9,040 nt of DNA from Patescibacteria group bacterium. Lineage in GTDB: Bacteria > Patescibacteria > Microgenomatia > Daviesbacterales > UBA10151. Where the stretch lies: assembly GCA_023487645.1 (NCBI GenBank), contig JAMDBX010000014.1:1-9040 (forward strand). The letters are read 5' to 3'. Below, piece after piece: positions 7,278-9,040 of this stretch; the stretch's first letter is position 1; the number at the start of each line of letters is the position of its first letter. Both the position numbers and the translations under genes were made by a program. The notes beneath the pieces were generated by a model. It was not told the DNA's origin. It was given only the letters and a program-made list of their open reading frames with translations, and ran no database searches.

Positions 7278-7299
7278 TCTCTTGATGAGAGGTTTTTTT
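7275..7299 (+). terminator. Intrinsic terminator of the metK riboswitch; 3' arm includes the metK ribosome binding site
   Basis: ACCTCTC (7275-7281), loop TTGAT and GAGAGGT (7287-7293) form a perfect 7-bp stem running into seven T residues (7293-7299). It ends 2 nt before the metK ATG. GAGAGG (7287-7292) lies 9 nt upstream of that ATG and is the only Shine-Dalgarno-like sequence there, so folding the hairpin would also hide the ribosome binding site. Confidence 0.88.
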
Positions 7300-7301
7300 G
7301 A

Positions 7302-8417
7302 ATGATAAAAACAAATGGTATAACAACTTTTACTTCAGAATCGGTTTGTGCCGGACACCCGGATAAAATCTGCGACCAAATTTCCGACGCTATCTTGGAT
7401 ACAGTGTTGGCGCAAGATCCGCACGGCAGAACCGCGATAGAATGTTTAGCAGGAAATAATAAGTTAATTATTGCTGGGGAAATTGGGGCCAATGCTAAAG
7501 TGGATTTTAAAAAGATTGCTAAGGATCAGATTAAAAGATTGGGGTATACCGATCCGAAATTTAATTTTTGCCACAGATCCCCCATTAGTATTTTTGTTCA
7601 CGAGCAGTCTCCAGAAATTGCCGTTGGGGTGAAGAAAAAGGGGGCCGGCGACCAAGGAATGATGTTTGGTTTTGCCTGCCGAGAAACTGATGTTTTAATG
7701 CCGTTGCCAATTACCATGGCTCATGCTTTGACTAAAAGAATGGATCAGGTCCGGGAAGAAAAAATTGTTCCCTATTTAAGACCGGATGGAAAATCTCAAG
7801 TAACTATTGAATATCGAGATGGCAAGCCGTATAAAGTGACTCAGGTAGTAATTGCTATCCCACACGAAGAGTCAATTGATTTAGATCAGGTTAAAGATGA
7901 TATTTATGAGTTTGTGGTAATTCCGGTGTTGGAACGTTTTGGATTTAAAATTAAAAAAGAAGATTTGATTGTGAATGGTACTGGAATTTGGCATAACGGC
8001 GGCCCCGCTTCTGATTGTGGTTTAACTGGCCGGAAAATTGTAGTTGATACTTATGGTGGATATGCCAGGGTTGGCGGGGGAGCTTTTTCCGGTAAAGAAC
8101 CATCAAAGGTAGATCGGGGTGGAGCTTATGCAGCTCGATTTTTGGCTAAAAATATTGTGGCCCATGGATTGGCTGATCGGGCAGAAGTCAGATTGGCTTA
8201 CTTTATCGGGGCTAAGCAACCCACCATGCAGGATGTGGAAACTTTTGGGACTAATAAAAAATCTCACAAAGTCATTCTATCTTTCATGAATAAAATTTTG
8301 GATACCTCAGTGGAAGGAATAATCAAAGGTTTGGATTTGCAAAGACCAATTTATTTACCAACTGCGGCTTATGGTCATTTTGGCCGTAACGAATTCCCCT
8401 GGGAAAAAATAGTCTAA
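7302..8417 (+). CDS. metK: S-adenosylmethionine synthetase (methionine adenosyltransferase)
   Basis: Makes S-adenosylmethionine from methionine and ATP, releasing phosphate and diphosphate; cytosolic, normally a homotetramer needing Mg2+ and K+. At 371 aa it is slightly shorter than typical MetK (about 380-400) but covers all three domains. Motifs seen: TSESVCAGHPDK (11-22, catalytic His19), GAGDQGMMFGFA (114-125), LRPDGKSQVTIEY (159-171), GGPASDCGLTGRKI (233-246), GGGAFSGKEPSKVDR (258-272), AAYGHFGR (355-362). Two spots depart from the usual pattern: IWHNGGP where FVIGGP is common, and ARVGGG where ARHGGG is common. The start at ATG 7302 puts TSES at the expected distance and has GAGAGG 9 nt upstream. 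Expression is probably controlled by the SAM riboswitch in front. Its stop overlaps the convergent acylphosphatase stop by 4 bp. Confidence 0.97.
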   Translation: MIKTNGITTFTSESVCAGHPDKICDQISDAILDTVLAQDPHGRTAIECLAGNNKLIIAGEIGANAKVDFKKIAKDQIKRLGYTDPKFNFCHRSPISIFVHEQSPEIAVGVKKKGAGDQGMMFGFACRETDVLMPLPITMAHALTKRMDQVREEKIVPYLRPDGKSQVTIEYRDGKPYKVTQVVIAIPHEESIDLDQVKDDIYEFVVIPVLERFGFKIKKEDLIVNGTGIWHNGGPASDCGLTGRKIVVDTYGGYARVGGGAFSGKEPSKVDRGGAYAARFLAKNIVAHGLADRAEVRLAYFIGAKQPTMQDVETFGTNKKSHKVILSFMNKILDTSVEGIIKGLDLQRPIYLPTAAYGHFGRNEFPWEKIV

Positions 8418-8680
8418 TTTATTCCGAATTGGGAAAAATTTTTCAGAGAATCTTCAAAAACTTCAACCTTTTTCACTTGCGCCATGGATGGGCCTGCTTT
8501 ACACCATTTTACAAATTCATCTAGCTTTTCTTTTTCACCTTCTGCTTCTATGTAGACTGATCCATCTGGCAAATTCTTAGTAAAGCCTTTGATCTCTAGT
8601 TTATCAGCCTCTGCTTTGGCGCTGGCTCGAAAAAATACTCCTTGGACCAAACCGTAAATTGTAATGTTTAAATGTTTCAT
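8414..8680 (-). CDS. acyP: Acylphosphatase
   Basis: Small cytosolic enzyme hydrolysing acyl phosphates such as acetyl or carbamoyl phosphate. At 88 aa it has the normal family length (about 90). The phosphate-binding loop GLVQGVFFR (10-18) carries catalytic Arg18. The second motif, GFTKNLPDGSV (32-42), carries catalytic Asn36; the Arg-Asn spacing of 18 matches the family. The later segment EAEGEKEKLDEF followed by AGPSMAQVKKVEV is also typical. Its ATG overlaps the TGA of the upstream EEP-family gene as ATGA, so the two are probably cotranscribed and translationally coupled. Its TAG overlaps the metK TAA by 4 bp in convergent orientation, leaving no room for a terminator between them. Part of it (8461-8488) reappears inverted at the right window edge. 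Confidence 0.95.
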   Translation of the reverse strand: MKHLNITIYGLVQGVFFRASAKAEADKLEIKGFTKNLPDGSVYIEAEGEKEKLDEFVKWCKAGPSMAQVKKVEVFEDSLKNFSQFGIN

Positions 8681-9040
8681 TCAAATTCCAAAATCATTGG
8701 CAAGTGATCAGAAACTTCAATATCGGGAACTTGGAAATTTTTGACATTGATGCCATTTGAGACAAAAGTATAATCAGCAAATTTTTCCTCCCCGGGGAAA
8801 AATTTATTTCTGGTGGCAGTAATTTGATATTTCTTAATTAAATTAACCATATCTTCTTCTAATATTTTTACGCTTTGGGTATTGAGTGCCAGGTTGAAGT
8901 CTCCGCATAAAATTTTTTCTCTGGGAAGTTTTTTAAGAAATTGATTAATTTTTTGGGACTGGTTTATTCTTGATTCTGTGTCCGATTTGGAATTAGGGGG
9001 CGGCAGCCAAATTCCATGGCGAAAGTGAAAAAGGTTGAAG
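8677..9040 (-). CDS. Endonuclease/exonuclease/phosphatase (EEP) family protein, C-terminal fragment
   Basis: Metal-dependent phosphoesterase fold (DNase I/AP-endonuclease-like superfamily); the substrate cannot be read from the sequence. About 120 codons are open to the window edge and end in TGA at 8679-8677. Visible motifs are HGIWLPPP, SDTESRINQSQKI, the metal/catalytic ILCGDFNL, then KFADYTFVS and the terminal catalytic SDHLPMILEF. GDFN and SDH are the diagnostic EEP residues. The N-terminal half is outside the window. The edge-most codons (FNLFHFR, 9019-9039) come from an inverted copy of the acylphosphatase gene, so authentic sequence probably begins at HGIW (about 9018). It precedes acyP with an ATGA overlap, suggesting a two-gene operon. 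It has no start codon in the window. Confidence 0.88.
   Translation of the reverse strand, partial: FNLFHFRHGIWLPPPNSKSDTESRINQSQKINQFLKKLPREKILCGDFNLALNTQSVKILEEDMVNLIKKYQITATRNKFFPGEEKFADYTFVSNGINVKNFQVPDIEVSDHLPMILEFE
9013..9040 (-). repeat. Inverted 28-bp copy of acylphosphatase sequence at the right edge (probable chimeric contig end)
   Basis: Read on the minus strand, these bases match 8461-8488 at 27 of 28 positions; the difference is 9022 against 8479. The inner edge sits at the palindrome CCATGG (9014-9019 and 8482-8487). It replaces the expected upstream codons of the EEP gene. It mirrors the situation at the left edge, and together they suggest amplification or assembly chimeras at both contig ends. 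Confidence 0.8.

Noticed and set aside
1..9040. CRISPR arrays, tRNA or rRNA genes, insertion sequences, UGA recoding
   Set aside because: No regularly spaced repeats, cloverleaf, rRNA-like sequence or transposase was seen, and TGA is used as a normal stop by two genes.

Overview
The window is AT-rich bacterial DNA using the standard stop set: TGA ends the uracil-DNA glycosylase and EEP reading frames, so UGA is not recoded. Very short intergenic gaps, 4-nt gene overlaps, apparently leaderless transcripts, and the mix of a giant membrane-anchored alpha-2-macroglobulin, family-4-type UDG, phosphohexomutase, MetK and acylphosphatase suggest a Candidate Phyla Radiation (Patescibacteria) bacterium, perhaps of the Microgenomates group. 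That placement is inference from gene style. No marker gene is present.

Layout, left to right: (1) a 50-bp inverted copy of an internal stretch of the phosphohexomutase gene, probably a chimeric contig end; (2) the C-terminal part of a uracil-DNA glycosylase (+), ending 4 nt before (3) a convergent gene of about 5.3 kb (-) for a single-pass, extracellular alpha-2-macroglobulin-like protein, which carries a 129-residue Hint (intein-like) domain at the glycine-rich loop just before its A2M (MG7) domain; (4) a 97-bp divergent promoter region; (5) a complete phosphomannomutase/phosphoglucomutase gene (+); (6) a compact SAM-I-clan riboswitch with an intrinsic terminator directly in front of (7) metK (+); (8) an acylphosphatase gene (-) overlapping metK tail to tail by 4 bp, and itself overlapped through ATGA by (9) the 3' end of an endonuclease/exonuclease/phosphatase-family gene (-), which runs off the window; (10) a second inverted copy at the right edge (27 of 28 bases). 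All genes sit in ordinary contexts apart from the macroglobulin.

The riboswitch and metK form a feedback loop: SAM made by MetK should shut off metK. The terminator's 3' arm is also the metK Shine-Dalgarno sequence, so the same hairpin could block both transcription and translation. The phosphohexomutase probably feeds sugar phosphates into envelope polysaccharide. The macroglobulin is an envelope protein.

The most interesting object is the macroglobulin. Its canonical CxEQ thioester site has become AVGQ, and across all 1788 residues the only cysteine I can find is the catalytic Cys of the inserted Hint domain. The protein may therefore cut itself, or form its reactive thioester, at the bait/maturation loop. 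The two inverted terminal copies, both at palindromic microhomologies, look like amplification or assembly chimeras, so the outermost ~50 and ~28 bases should not be trusted as genomic context.
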